A program made the translations under genes and the position numbers. From contig JASEVX010000003.1 in the NCBI GenBank assembly GCA_031761405.1, forward strand, positions 64,780,927 through 64,844,926: 64,000 nt of DNA. Direction: 5' to 3'. Shown here piece after piece: positions 53,335 to 63,574 of this stretch. The notes below the pieces were generated by a model. The model ran no database searches. It saw nothing but the letters and a program-made list of their open reading frames with translations, and was not told the origin of the DNA. Positions within the stretch are counted from its first letter, which is position 1. Each line of letters opens with the position of its first letter. The stretch is from Serripes groenlandicus. Taxonomy: Eukaryota; Mollusca; Bivalvia; Cardiida; Cardiidae.

Positions 53335-54290
53335 ATTACAAACTTGAACTTTTGACCATGACCTTGACCTTTGAGGTACAAGCCACCTCATCATGGTAAA
53401 CATGTGTGCCCAGTAACTTGAGAATCCTATGATGCATGGTTGAGATGCGGACCGGACAAGGTAGTCCTATCAAATAGTACTCATTTTGACCTTTGACCTC
53501 TGAGAGTGTCCTTGACCTTTGAGGTACAAGCCACCTCATCATGGTGACCATGTGTGTCCAGTAACTTGAGAATCCTAAGATGCATGGTTGAGATGCGGGC
53601 CAGACAAGGTAGTCCTATCAAACAGTACTCTTTTGACATTTGACCCTTTGACCTCTGAATGTGATCTTCACCTTTGAGGTTCAAGCCACCTCATCACGGT
53701 GAACATGTGTGTCCAGTAATTTGAGAATCCTAAGATGCCCAATTGAGATGCTGGGCGGACAAGGTAGTCCTATCAAACATTACTCATTTTGACATTTGAC
53801 CGTTAAGTGTGACCTTGACCTTTAAGGTACAGGCCTGGGTCTTGTGCGCGACACGTCGCCTCATCATGGTGAACGTTTGTGCCAAGTTTCTTTGAAATCC
53901 TATGATGCATGGCATAGGTAGTCCTATCAAACGGTACTCATTTCAACCTTTGACATGTAAGTGTGACCTTGACATTTGAGGTTCAGGCCTGGGTCTTGTG
54001 CGCGACATGCCACCTCATCATGGCCTCATCATGGTGAACATTTGTGCCAAGTTTCTTATAAATTCTATGATGCATTGTTGAAATGCAGGCCGGACAAGGT
54101 ACGGTTCTATCAAATTGTACTCATGTTTACATTTTACCTCTTATTGTGACCTTGACATTTGAGGTACAGGCCTGGGTGTTGTGCGCGACGGGCCAAGTTT
54201 CGTTCAAATCCTATGATGCATGATTAAGATGCGGGCTGGACAGGGTTAGGTGGGACTGACAGACAGACAGACGTAAAAGGGCCATAACTC
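53335..54290 (-). repeat. Tandem-repeat element, family H, reverse copy
   Basis: Six units of ~150-165 bp carry TGACCTTGACCTTTGAGG, CACCTCATCATGGTGAACAT, ATCCTATGATGCATGGTTGA and CCGGACAAGGTAGTCCTATC. The (GACA)n tract at about 54245-54275 corresponds to the (CTGT)n tract at the start of 15745-16855. It is better preserved than that copy. Confidence 0.85.
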
Positions 54291-54439
54291 TGTAAAATCA
54301 CACGCAATTGTAAAACCTTTAGTTAATGTAGATCTTTATTTATTGAAAGCGGTAAACAAAGGACTTCTTAAGATAGTACTTACTAATATCATAGGAATTA
54401 TAATAAGCACAATAAATAATTGTGACGAACAGATGGATT

Positions 54440-54953
54440 AACAAGAGTTGTCGGAGGACAATATAGCTCGCCTATCAGGGTCATCGTCTATCAGGGCCTA
54501 CTTCAGAACAGTTATAGCATTAGGAAAAGCCACACAGTATCACCTACTGCAAGATAATACACCTTTTCAGTACTTGCATGCAAATGTTAACCAAGTCCAT
54601 ATCCCAGAGTTATGGGACTTGACATACAAGGTCATCTAATGACCCTGAATAAGTGTGTGAAGTTTCAAAGCAACAGCATACACAGTGTCTGAGAAAAGAC
54701 CTTGCACGCAAAGGTTTGACCAAAATTCTAAGTCCAAAAAGGGGCACAATTCAGTCAAAATCCATTCCCGAGTTATGGGACTTTACATACAAGGTCACCT
54801 AATGACCCTGAATAAGTGTGTGAAGTTTCAAAGCAACAGCATACACAGTGTCTGACAAAAGGCCTTTCATGCAAAGGTTTGACAAGGCTGGCAACACCAA
54901 CACCAGGGTGACTACATAAGATCCCCTATTTTTTCGAATAGGCGAGCTAAAAA
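54440..54953 (-). mobile_element. HINE-like element, family C
   Basis: It starts AACAAGAGTTGTCGGAGGAC and ATAGCTCGCCTATC, and ends in the hairpin CCTATTTTTTCGAATAGG then CGAGCTAAAAAC. Two 163-bp units carry CGAGTTATGGGACTT and GACCCTGAATAAGTGTGTG. The termini match families A, B and D although the core is unrelated. Confidence 0.82.
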
Positions 54954-55049
54954 CATACAACTTATTGTTATTATTTAAAGGAATTATCATCAGTGGGGTT
55001 TGTCTTCTCTACATTTTCAATCAGTACAGTTTTGTCTACTGTGCAACCT

Positions 55050-55205
55050 TATGGGTTTTGAGTACCCTGTTTTTTTTAACTATAGTATATGTGTTACCGT
55101 TTTGAATACCCTGTTTTTACTATCATATTGGTTTTAACTACCCTGTTTTTTAACCATATATGGGTTTTGACTACTTTTACAAAAATGTACCATATGAGTT
55201 TTGAT
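55050..55205. repeat. Degenerate ~45-bp repeat
   Basis: Words of the type ATGGGTTTTGAGTACCCTG then TTTTTTAACTATA recur three or four times with variation. It is too diverged to give a firm period. Confidence 0.6.
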
Positions 55206-55615
55206 TGTCCCCCTGTAAACAATGCATTTCTTGTGCTTATGGTTTTATTATGTTACCTGCTGTCGTTATAATATTAATTACACAAGAATATATCAATCAA
55301 AGTGTCAATAATACTTTGATGTTTGATTGGTTGGGGTTAAAAGCCATTTCAACAACAAAAATAAGTTAACATGCCTATGACTTTGTGTTTCCAGACACCA
55401 GTACTCAATATAACAGAATTAAAAAGCAACTGACTGCTTTTTCACATAAATCGCTACTCCATTGGTGCAAGACAAATGACGGGAATAATATTGGCCGAGG
55501 TGGGCTTAAACTCAAATCCTGGACCGACTGAGCTTTCTGGAAGCGGCCAGAACAAAAATATGTATTGAAGTACGTCAACTTATTCGAATAACTGTTTCAC
55601 TCTTTCTCAAGGTAT

Positions 55616-55987
55616 CCAGACAAAATCCCCCCTAGGTTGTTGGCACAGGCAGACAAAAAAAAACCAGTGTTTTTACCAGGCGGACAGAATCCCCCCCAAA
55701 TAAAATTAAAATCCCCCCACCTATATATATCAGGAGAACTATATAACATTCAAAGTAGCATAATGTTATCAGCAGGATTTTACAGCATTTTTTCATTTAA
55801 TATCCTATTTAATCTTTTATTATTCATATCAGTTATTTTTTATTTTATCATATATCTTTTATACCTGTTGGGGGGTGGGGGGCGGGGAATTGTGCACCTT
55901 GTGATTTTAATTTGGGGGGATTTTGTTAGCCGAGTAAAAACACTAGGGGGATTTTGTCTGCCTATGCCAAAAACCTAGAGGGGATTT
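55616..55987. mobile_element. Foldback element with ~80-bp inverted repeats
   Basis: The left arm (about 55618-55703; CAAAATCCCCCCTAGG, GCAGACAAAA, CCAGTGTTTTTACC, AATCCCCCCCAAAT) is the inverse of the right arm (about 55908-55990; ATTTGGGGGGATTTTG, GTAAAAACACTAGG, GTCTGCC, CCTAGAGGGGATTTG). The AT-rich middle gives a hydrophobic open frame that is not a gene. Confidence 0.85.
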
Positions 55988-56007
55988 GGCGGGGGATTTT
56001 GTTTGTG

Positions 56008-56190
56008 ATTCCTTTCCCACAGCAGGCGACTTTTAAAACATCTGGGCAGAAATATGGAAATTCTTTATAATTGGAAGTACAATTACTGTATCATGTAGAT
56101 GATACTGTGTCAAAAGGAGAAACTGCTCATTATGAACAACTTCTCCTTTTGTCATACATTTTTCAAAGTTCCTCTGCTGTTAACCTTAAT
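56008..56190 (-). mobile_element. M1 copy, decayed ends
   Basis: CCTTTCCCACAGCAGGCGAC, CATCTGGGCAGAAATATGGA, the hairpin GAGAAACTGCTCATTATGAA and TTCTCCTTTTGTCATACATT. The right TTAA is doubtful. Confidence 0.75.
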
Positions 56191-56603
56191 TGACACGAAG
56201 CTAATTTTAATTCCATTCTGTAAATGAGTGTATTAGCAGGAAATCCAATGACAGAACATTTGCGCAGTCAGAAACCTAAATTAATAAAGACCTGTTATTT
56301 TACATTTGTGGCGTGGTATAGATTCATATCACTCTTGGTATCCGCATAGTTTGATCTGATTATGGACTGTTCACTCATTAGTTTCAGAAACTTTTAAAAG
56401 AAAGTCTTATTATCATAAGAACTCTAATTAGATCCCATGGATGCAGTTCTGTTAATAGTTGACATGTATATACACATAAGTCAAGAGTTGGTTTTACTAG
56501 AGTAAATAGCCTTAAAATAACAACAAATCTATAAAAGCCAAGTTTCAATTTTTCTATTTTGTGAAATGTCTTTTAGTAGTAAATTTATTGTCTGTCATCC
56601 CAG

Positions 56604-56753
56604 GATTAAATATGTGCACCATGATACAATATTCTGTCAAAATTCTTCACGAACAAGCAAATCTTCACAGTAATCTGTATTATCTGTCTATGCGTATGGG
56701 CTGTTATGACATACGTCACAGCTCGGTTCGCCTTATCATGATTGTTTGGAAAG
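56604..56753 (+). CDS. Candidate internal exon, unrecognised
   Basis: A 150-nt stretch lies between the acceptor TGTCATCCCAG and the strong donor AAG/GTAAGT and is open in one frame: NMCTMIQYSVKILHEQANLH, then SNLYYLSMRMGCYDIRHSSV and RLIMIVWK. It would be a phase 1-1 exon. No neighbouring exon or family similarity was found, so this rests on splice sites and an open frame. Confidence 0.3.
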
Positions 56754-58016
56754 GTAAGTTTGACATGGTCAATCACAAAACTTTGGCCATATATCTTCGA
56801 ACCTTCAAACTTTGTGATCTATCTTAGTTCCTCATATGTCATTATTTTCATTCTCTTCTCCCATGACTTTGTATTAGCAGTCAATTGAGAAGTGTGTTAC
56901 TATTTTCTGATGTCTAAAGATTCATTTAGTACTTGACAATGTAGTTTATTTTAGTGCTTATGATCACAAACTTAATTAGGAGACCCGTAGATATATCATC
57001 CGTTTTAACTTGATTACTGAAATATGGACTGGACAGTCTGCTTTGTTGGAATCTAGCCTCTTTGTATTTGAAATATCTTTTATTTATTTTTCCTGTCTGC
57101 TTTAAACCCAAATCAATCCATCTTCTGCCACAATATGTTTTTCAACTCTTTTTTACTGCAGATTTAATTCTTGTATGTGTAAAAGGGTTAACATGCCATA
57201 CAGTAGGGTTTGGGAGAAGAATGCAGCTTGAACTGAAACAGAGGTCTAGGTAGGAGGGAGTGAACGCGTCTTCTTCCCACTATATTAACCTTATTACCTT
57301 GTCCTTCAAAATGCTCATTTTTCATTTCGGTTGACCAACAAATGATAAAACGAGAAACCGAAAGTCTAAACTATTTGGACTACCATATTACCCAACCAAT
57401 TGTCTTTCAATAGTCAGAGGTCAACTATAAGGTCAAAGTGACCCAACATACATATATATGTGACACACCATCTTACTAGGGATGTAGATAGTATATGGAG
57501 GCGATAGTACAGTTAGTGTGCGAGTTCTGGATCACTAACGAAACAAATTGTGATAGTTTGAATAAATGAAGTCAGAATTTAAAAATACATTCAAGGTTGA
57601 ACAGCATAATATCCCACCTTTCATCGCATATTTGTTGTTATATCCCACACATGAATATTTCTGTTTCTGAACTGATTCTATTTACTAGGGTTTTTCAGGT
57701 AGTTCTGAATCAAGTGAGTGTGTTTTGGATCACATGATTTGTTACTGAATAAAAATAGATTTCTGAGATTTCTGAGATAATGTAGGTCATGGGGCATCTC
57801 AAAATCTATTTTAACTGTCAAAAAAAAAAGAAAAATGCAGCTGTCAATCGTGTACGTGGCTCATAATTAGGGAACAAACCGCTAAAACAGAAACTAAAAT
57901 GAAAATAACTGTTATGGATAATCTGTGTAACCTCCATGGTCCATCACAATATAAAGTAAAATATATCTATCACAAGAAAGTCAATAAAATATCTCCCTAA
58001 ACATTATTCTGCTAAT
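56754..58016. other. No recognised feature
   Basis: Unique-looking AT-rich sequence. An M1-like relic (TTCTGCCACAATATGTTTTT ... GTATGTGTAAAAGGGTTAA) lies at about 57120-57191. Confidence 0.45.
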
Positions 58017-58048
58017 CAGGGTGACTATATTACATTATAGTCACCCTG
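58017..58048. repeat. Short perfect hairpin
   Basis: CAGGGTGACTATA and TATAGTCACCCTG form 13-bp perfect arms around a 6-base loop. Confidence 0.85.
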
Positions 58049-60098
58049 TGCTAATGCAACTACCTTTTATAACCTTTGTTCAAATGCAACAATCACCTAA
58101 AAAATAATAAGTTTAACCCTTTCCCACATACAAAAAAGAAGAATAGTAAGAAATATTATCAGCTGATCCGAAACTGACATATATAGGTAACGACATATAT
58201 ACAGGATGATGCATCATTTTCTCCAGATAATCTCCATCTTCACAAAATCTGCTTTCCAGAAACTAAAATTAAGCATAGATAAACAAATTCATACCACATT
58301 TTCCAAAATTTATCTGCAAATGTATGAATTTATTGTCTTTGATTTACGGAAAGCGTTTTTCGATAAATGGTGTGTTGTTAAAAGCCTGCGTAAATTTTAC
58401 GACTGCATGAATTTAGAGAAAAACAACAGCGATTTTAAAAAGGAACAATAGTTTTTCAATGGAAATTGATTGAATTTTCTAGATATACAAGGTATATTAT
58501 TTTGTAAACATTACTTCGGTGGATGTTTTATTAAAAGACAATGATCTGATCCGGAACTACCAGTGATCCGGAACTACCACACTAACTGTATTTACGTTCC
58601 CGGTTGAGTCATAAAAACACAAATGGGGATTTAGATACTCATACTTATCTAGAAACAATTAGGTCGTCGAAAGTTACGGTCACTAGTCAGAGACATATAA
58701 AATCATGATGATCCCGTTGTTCACACTTTAAGCTAAGTATCAGAACTCACCAAATGTTGTATACGTCCTTGTTTTAAATTGTCTAATTAATTCATCAGGC
58801 AATGTGTAGGGTGTATTGGAATACCGGAATGGGTTGAAATGTACCGGATTGTGAACATTATAAATATCCTCGAGCATCCGTAATTCGTGAGTGTAAGGCT
58901 TCAAAGACAAAATATGCAGAAGGCTTAGCGAATGATACGAAATTTCATGTCTTATCTGAAAGATTAATTTATTTCCTCCAAGTTTCGAGCAAAAAATCCT
59001 TTGAAAACTAATAATTCACACAAAAAATAATCTTGAATACACATGTGTTCAACAAGTCAGAAGCCGAAATTGTTATCCTATTTTCGTGACGTCATTATTT
59101 TGGCACTTTGCAGTTTCCATAAAGACAACACACACACAAAAAAAAAAAAAATTAAAAGGGGTAATAGGTCGTAACATATTGAAAACTAAAAAACTGAAGT
59201 AATTAAACATTTTATATAGTTTAAATCAATTAATTTGAAATTATCCTTGATATAAATATGAACTTTTTTTTTTTAATTACTCAACTTTGAATCTTCGTTA
59301 AACTTATTTTCCTTTCTCATTTTATATCCCACTGTGTCAACCTAAAGGGTTTGCATGGATGTTTGGACCCTGTAAGCATCCTATATTTATATCATCACAA
59401 AGATCAATACAGATTTCAAAATTGCCATATTTCTAATGGGATATTATTTAAAATATTTTAGTTATTTTACATCTCTATGCGTAAGCACCTTTAGGAATGT
59501 GAAATCCAATGAAAAATTGCATTGACCTAACTAGGTCAAACAAATCACATGACCCTAGCCGTCATTTTGTAAACAACAAAATACCCTTTTTACGGTAAAT
59601 TTTCATGTCCGATTTTTCCACTTTTTGGGGTTTAAACTGTTCTTTAAATTTGATATATAAAAAATAAGGGTATTTTGGCTATTCCTCCCATGACAACAAG
59701 TTACAAAACTGTTGAAGATTCATTCTATTGTTGAAATATGTCAGCAAATACATTGGCCATTGGGAAATAATTTTACAGTTCCAAATCGGCTGCAAGGACA
59801 AAGTCACGTGATATAAGCCCGAAAATAGTGACGTCACGAAAAAGGGATGCTAACGAAAATGGAATGTCCAACGATACCGGAACAGACCGGAATGGACATA
59901 TGGAAAAATACATGTACATTAAATTGATAATGGAAAAACTGAATCGTACAATGGAAATACTGGAAAAGACCAAAATGAAAGCGTGGAAAAACGGGAATGG
60001 AGCAAAATGGGCACATGACAATACCGGAACGGTCAAGAGTCAACAGAATTAATAAACCGTTTTTCGGAGTAACTACGTTCCTAATAACACAGGCCGAC
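58049..60098. other. Mostly unrecognised spacer
   Basis: This holds an M1 left end (58113-58130, TTTAACCCTTTCCCACATAC), a duplicated GATCCGGAACTACCA (58545 and 58566), an A14 run (59137), and CACGTG and TGACGTCA motifs at about 59805 and 59829. The motifs precede an ATGGAAA-rich stretch with short open frames that I do not accept as genes. Confidence 0.45.
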
Positions 60099-60533
60099 AG
60101 GCGCGTAGCTAGGCTTACGCACGTGCGTAAGAAACATCTTGAGAGTTCCAAAAATAAAAATGAAACAAATGCGAAAAATGCAATAAAAACTGGACCCTAA
60201 GGGGGGGAAAGGGTGAACACGGACAAATCAGAACAATTCAAGTAGGCTCTTAAGATATTGTTAAATATACGCCAGAAGTCACCTGAGCCCATGTAGACAA
60301 AATAAATCCCGGGGGAGCATGCCCCAGAAAAAATAAATTCCGAATGCTGCAAATGATTTAAGAGTATTTTGTGTGTATATGCCGTACATAAGGGTATCAA
60401 ATAGGCTCATTTAGATATTGTGAAATATACGGCAGAAGTCCCCTGAGCCCATATAGACGAATTTTTTTTCTCGGGGGAGCTGACCCCCCTAGGATGGTGC
60501 GTAGACCACATTTAGGACCAGCTACGCCACTGG
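60099..60533. mobile_element. TIR element with GGCGTAGCTGG ends
   Basis: The left end CAGGCGCGTAGCTAGG faces the right end CCAGCTACGCCACTG. Inside, two ~160-bp units share TGAAATATACGGCAGAAGTC/TTAAATATACGCCAGAAGTC and CTGAGCCCAT(G/A)TAGAC. There is no coding sequence. The target duplication is not clear. Confidence 0.65.
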
Positions 60534-60779
60534 CAGCTCCCGCCAAAGCAAATAGTTCAATAGAGGAACAACTAGTTCAAATCCAAATAATTCGGGTGCA
60601 GGAGAACTCGTCGAACTGCAAACTCGTCGTACTAGTAATATAGAGTAACCATTAGGATAACTCGTACGCCGACCTAATGATTATATAGTACTATATACTT
60701 AGTAAGGATAATTATCGATTATAGTAACTTTGAAGTTAAATATATGTTAAAAACTTTAATAAGATGTATGTTTATAATA

Positions 60780-60868
60780 AATACTTATTGACGCCGCGTG
60801 GAAGCATGGGGCGGGGCTGTTTGTATATTTAATTGTTGCCTAATGGCCAGCGATACTGGCCCTCTTGG
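60780..60868 (+). mobile_element. HINE-like 3' end, family B
   Basis: GCATGGGGCGGGGCTGTTTG ... GCCAGCGATACTGGCCCTCTTG. Only the last unit and 3' hairpin remain. 60869-61394 holds M1-like relics (for example 61315-61360, TCTACAGCAGACAACTTTG). Confidence 0.7.
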
Positions 60869-61394
60869 GCCTATTGTTTTTTAAATCTGATCAAAGCTTT
60901 CTCTGTCTAGATTCCAGAGAGTACTGGTACATGTACATATGAAGAATTAATTTCACAATGAAATTATTGATCACAAAAGGAAAAAGCACATTATGAGATT
61001 TAACTTCTGACATAAGATTTTCTGTTGCATCATTATTGTCTACATGCAGCCTATATACATTCAAAGGTCGGTTGACTATATTTTTCTATGCATATTCAAG
61101 TTGATATGTGCTCATCATGCAACAGAATTTTCTTGGACAAAATATGTCCCCAATTTTTCAATTGTTGAACATAGTAATGGGAAGAAAAGTTTGAATTTTT
61201 TAACAAAACTGTACATTTTGACCTGTTGATTTTTTTTGGCAAACTTCAAGGATTGGAAGAAATATTTGAACGGAAACAATATCACAGGCTCTTTTTAAAA
61301 AAAACTTTACCCAAATTTAACCAATCTACAGCAGACAACTTTGAAAATATCTTTGCAAGTTCACTTTGGTACAGCATGTTTCCTATTTTATTAC

Positions 61395-61668
61395 TCAGTT
61401 TACCGTAGCTCAGCCAGTAGAGACACGGGCTGTTAATCCAGGGGTTGTGAGTTCGAACACCAGCTTGGCCAACATACCTTCCGACATTTGACGTGACTAC
61501 CACAAATAGGCTTTCAGACTATGTGGAAAAGCAGCCAGTTGCTTGGAAAGAATGTTGTGTGAAGTACTGGTATGAGAAAGCCAAGAAAAATATGAGTAGT
61601 TGAACTGGCTGCCGTGATATGACTGAAGATTGATGAAAATGGTGTTAAACCCTGATTAATCAATCAAA
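61395..61668 (+). mobile_element. tRNA-derived SINE (group A), full length
   Basis: Head CGTAGCTCAGCCAGTAGAG, box B GAGTTCGAACACC, tail AATCAATCAA. The perfect 12-bp target duplication CTATTTTATTAC lies at 61383-61394 and 61669-61680. The sequence 61681-61983 shows nothing recognisable. Confidence 0.93.
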
Positions 61669-61983
61669 CTATTTTATTACCTAATACTTTGAGACTTGGA
61701 AAACTTGTTCATCTAATTCCTTCTTCTCATTGTATACTAAATATGCTGAGTGTAGCCTATTTTTGGGGGTAAAAAGTATAACTTTTGATGTATTTTGGTT
61801 GTATTAGAGAATTGGACATTGTTGGTTAAGTTACAGGTCAATTTGACAGAAAATCCACAGGTAAAATGTGTCTATCCTTGTAAGCCTGTGTGGAATTCTT
61901 AGGCTGATCCGGATCAATACTTTACGCAAAGTCCACAATGTTGGTTTGCTGGCAGGACTGCTCAAATTAAAGGAAAATCTATT

Positions 61984-62207
61984 TTAACCCTTTCCCTCAT
62001 ACGACAATTCTGCAGCAGATGACTTTGAACATATTTTGTCAACATATAGAAAATCTCTATAATTGAATGGATTACCTATAAGTGGAATACATTGTGGCAA
62101 AAGGAGAAATTGCTCGTTTTGAGCAATTTATTCTTTTGTCACTATGTTTTCAAAAAGCCGTCTGCTGCAGAGGCATCATTAATCGTCTATATGAGGGAAA
62201 GGGTTAA
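61984..62207 (-). mobile_element. TTAA MITE M1, complete
   Basis: TTAACCCTTTCCCTCATACG to TATGAGGGAAAGGGTTAA, with the hairpin GAGAAATTGCTCGTTTTGAGC. Confidence 0.95.
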
Positions 62208-62300
62208 CACTCTGGAAGCCGCATGTTTTACTTGAGCATGTTGAAACTCCCTCAGAATATTTGCTTGTATGATATCTAGCCTAAGTTCGAATATGTGTCA
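62208..62300 (+). mobile_element. Family A HINE-like core fragment
   Basis: ACTCTGGAAGCCGCATGTTT, CTTGAGCATGTTGAAACTCC and AGTTCGAATATGTGTCA match one family A unit. It starts at the 3' TTAA of the M1 copy and stops at the candidate BEN exon. Confidence 0.75.
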
Positions 62301-62301
62301 G

Positions 62302-62671
62302 ATCCAGTAAAGAGCTACAATCTAGTTGGTTCGGTGGCAGGGTGAAGAGCAAGAATGAATTAGATCCACTGCGGAAAGAAATCATCATTACGGCCTTTCA
62401 CCCCGCTGCATGTAAAACGTCAGTCTGGAAAGACACAATTGTTACCCGCATCAACGAGGGTCTCAGACGAAACGAGGATACAGAAGGTACATCGAGGAAA
62501 GGACGTGTAGAGGCAACAAATGTTACCCAGAGAGCCTCTGTCGATATTCCTGAAAGACAAGCTCTGTCGATGTTGGACTTCAATATTCAACCTGTGTTGC
62601 TTGAAAATGACCCCCAATCAGACCTACATGAAATTTCATATGACACGACCGCCGATTATTCTGCACGTTGA
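62302..62671 (+). CDS. BEN-domain-like protein, terminal exon
   Basis: From a possible acceptor at 62300-62301 (TGTGTCAG) an open frame runs to TGA at 62671. It reads SSKELQSSWFGGRVKSKNEL, DPLRKEIIITAFHPAAC, KTSVWKDTIVTRINEGLRRN, then a polar tail ending TADYSAR. The order (E-L..S...G+, then LDP, hydrophobic helix with F, then W.....RINE..RR) follows the second half of BEN domains, which bind DNA or chromatin factors. The first half should be in an upstream exon not found here. The acceptor abuts a family A repeat fragment, and an M1 relic follows the stop. Even codon use suggests a gene, but a retrocopy or transposon-borne BEN cannot be excluded. Confidence 0.5.
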
Positions 62672-62689
62672 AACCATTGATACAGTTTT

Positions 62690-62765
62690 GTATTATGTCA
62701 CAATGTTTCCAAATTCTTCTTTTGTAGCTGCGTCAGAAAGCGTCTGCAAGTGGAAAAGGGAAAAC
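62690..62765 (-). mobile_element. M1 right-arm relic
   Basis: TTATGTCACAATGTTTCC and GCTGCGTCAGAAAGCGTCTG, then CAAGTGGAAAAGGG. The next 500 bp (62766-63280) show nothing recognisable. Confidence 0.65.
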
Positions 62766-63280
62766 ATATAGACGACAACAAAATTGAACTTCATCATCTT
62801 TCCAGTCAATATTGTGTATAAGTTTCCATATTCAAAACCGTACCAAATGCGAGTATTGTAAATTAAACATTGCGATTCTCATTAACAAGCGTCCAGTTGT
62901 CATTTTATTCCTTGTCTGACTTATCGGCCAGAAAACAGATTCGGCAATCAAAGATTCGCCTATATTAATAGGGGAGGACATATGACACCGGGTGGTAGAA
63001 TTGATTTGTGAATTTATGATACACGAATGCTTCATAAAGCCGGCAGCATAGTGATTAACCATAACATAAAAATACAAACAACTCAGATTGTCGACATGTT
63101 TTTAACACCTATTAATTGAAAGTAATAATTGACGTTCACTTGCTTTGATCGCATTACAGATGGGTTAATGTTACATGTCGCGTCTGGGTTACTGAATAGG
63201 ATATCCCTCTTGATTTAAAAACATTTTAGTCCAATAGTGTGATGTTGTATATTAACTACCGTTTGAAAAATGATGAAATT

Positions 63281-63520
63281 CCGCGGTACCGCGGGGTTAT
63301 TGTAGGGGAAACCCCGCATACAGATGAGAGGGAACGCCGTGGGGGCTGCCTTAATCACAGCTGTCAATCATCGTGACGTCATAAATCGTTATCGGATTTC
63401 CCTCCGCGGGCTCAATAGTTGAATGATCAAACCCCGCGGGAACGCCGGGTTATTGTAGGGGAAACCCTGCGTACAGGTGAGCGGGAACGCGGTGGGCTGC
63501 CTTATCAGTCCGCGGAGGAG
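63281..63520. repeat. GC-rich 153-bp tandem duplication
   Basis: GTTATTGTAGGGGAAACCC occurs at 63296 and 63449, each followed by (T/C)GCGTACAG/CGCATACAG and GGGAACGC...GTGGG.GCTGCCTTA. The region is unusually rich in CCGCGG and includes TGACGTCA (about 63374). Confidence 0.85.
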
Positions 63521-63574
63521 AGGGTTTTGGGGAAAAAACCCTTGAGCTGTACTGTAGGTCACTTAGCCAAACAC

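Noticed and set aside
55637..55978. 113-codon hydrophobic open frame
   Set aside because: It spans the arms and AT-rich centre of a foldback element.
59828..60052. 74-codon open frame after CACGTG and TGACGTCA motifs
   Set aside because: The sequence is a degenerate ATGGAAA/ACCGGAA-rich stretch; no domain, and the motifs alone are weak evidence.
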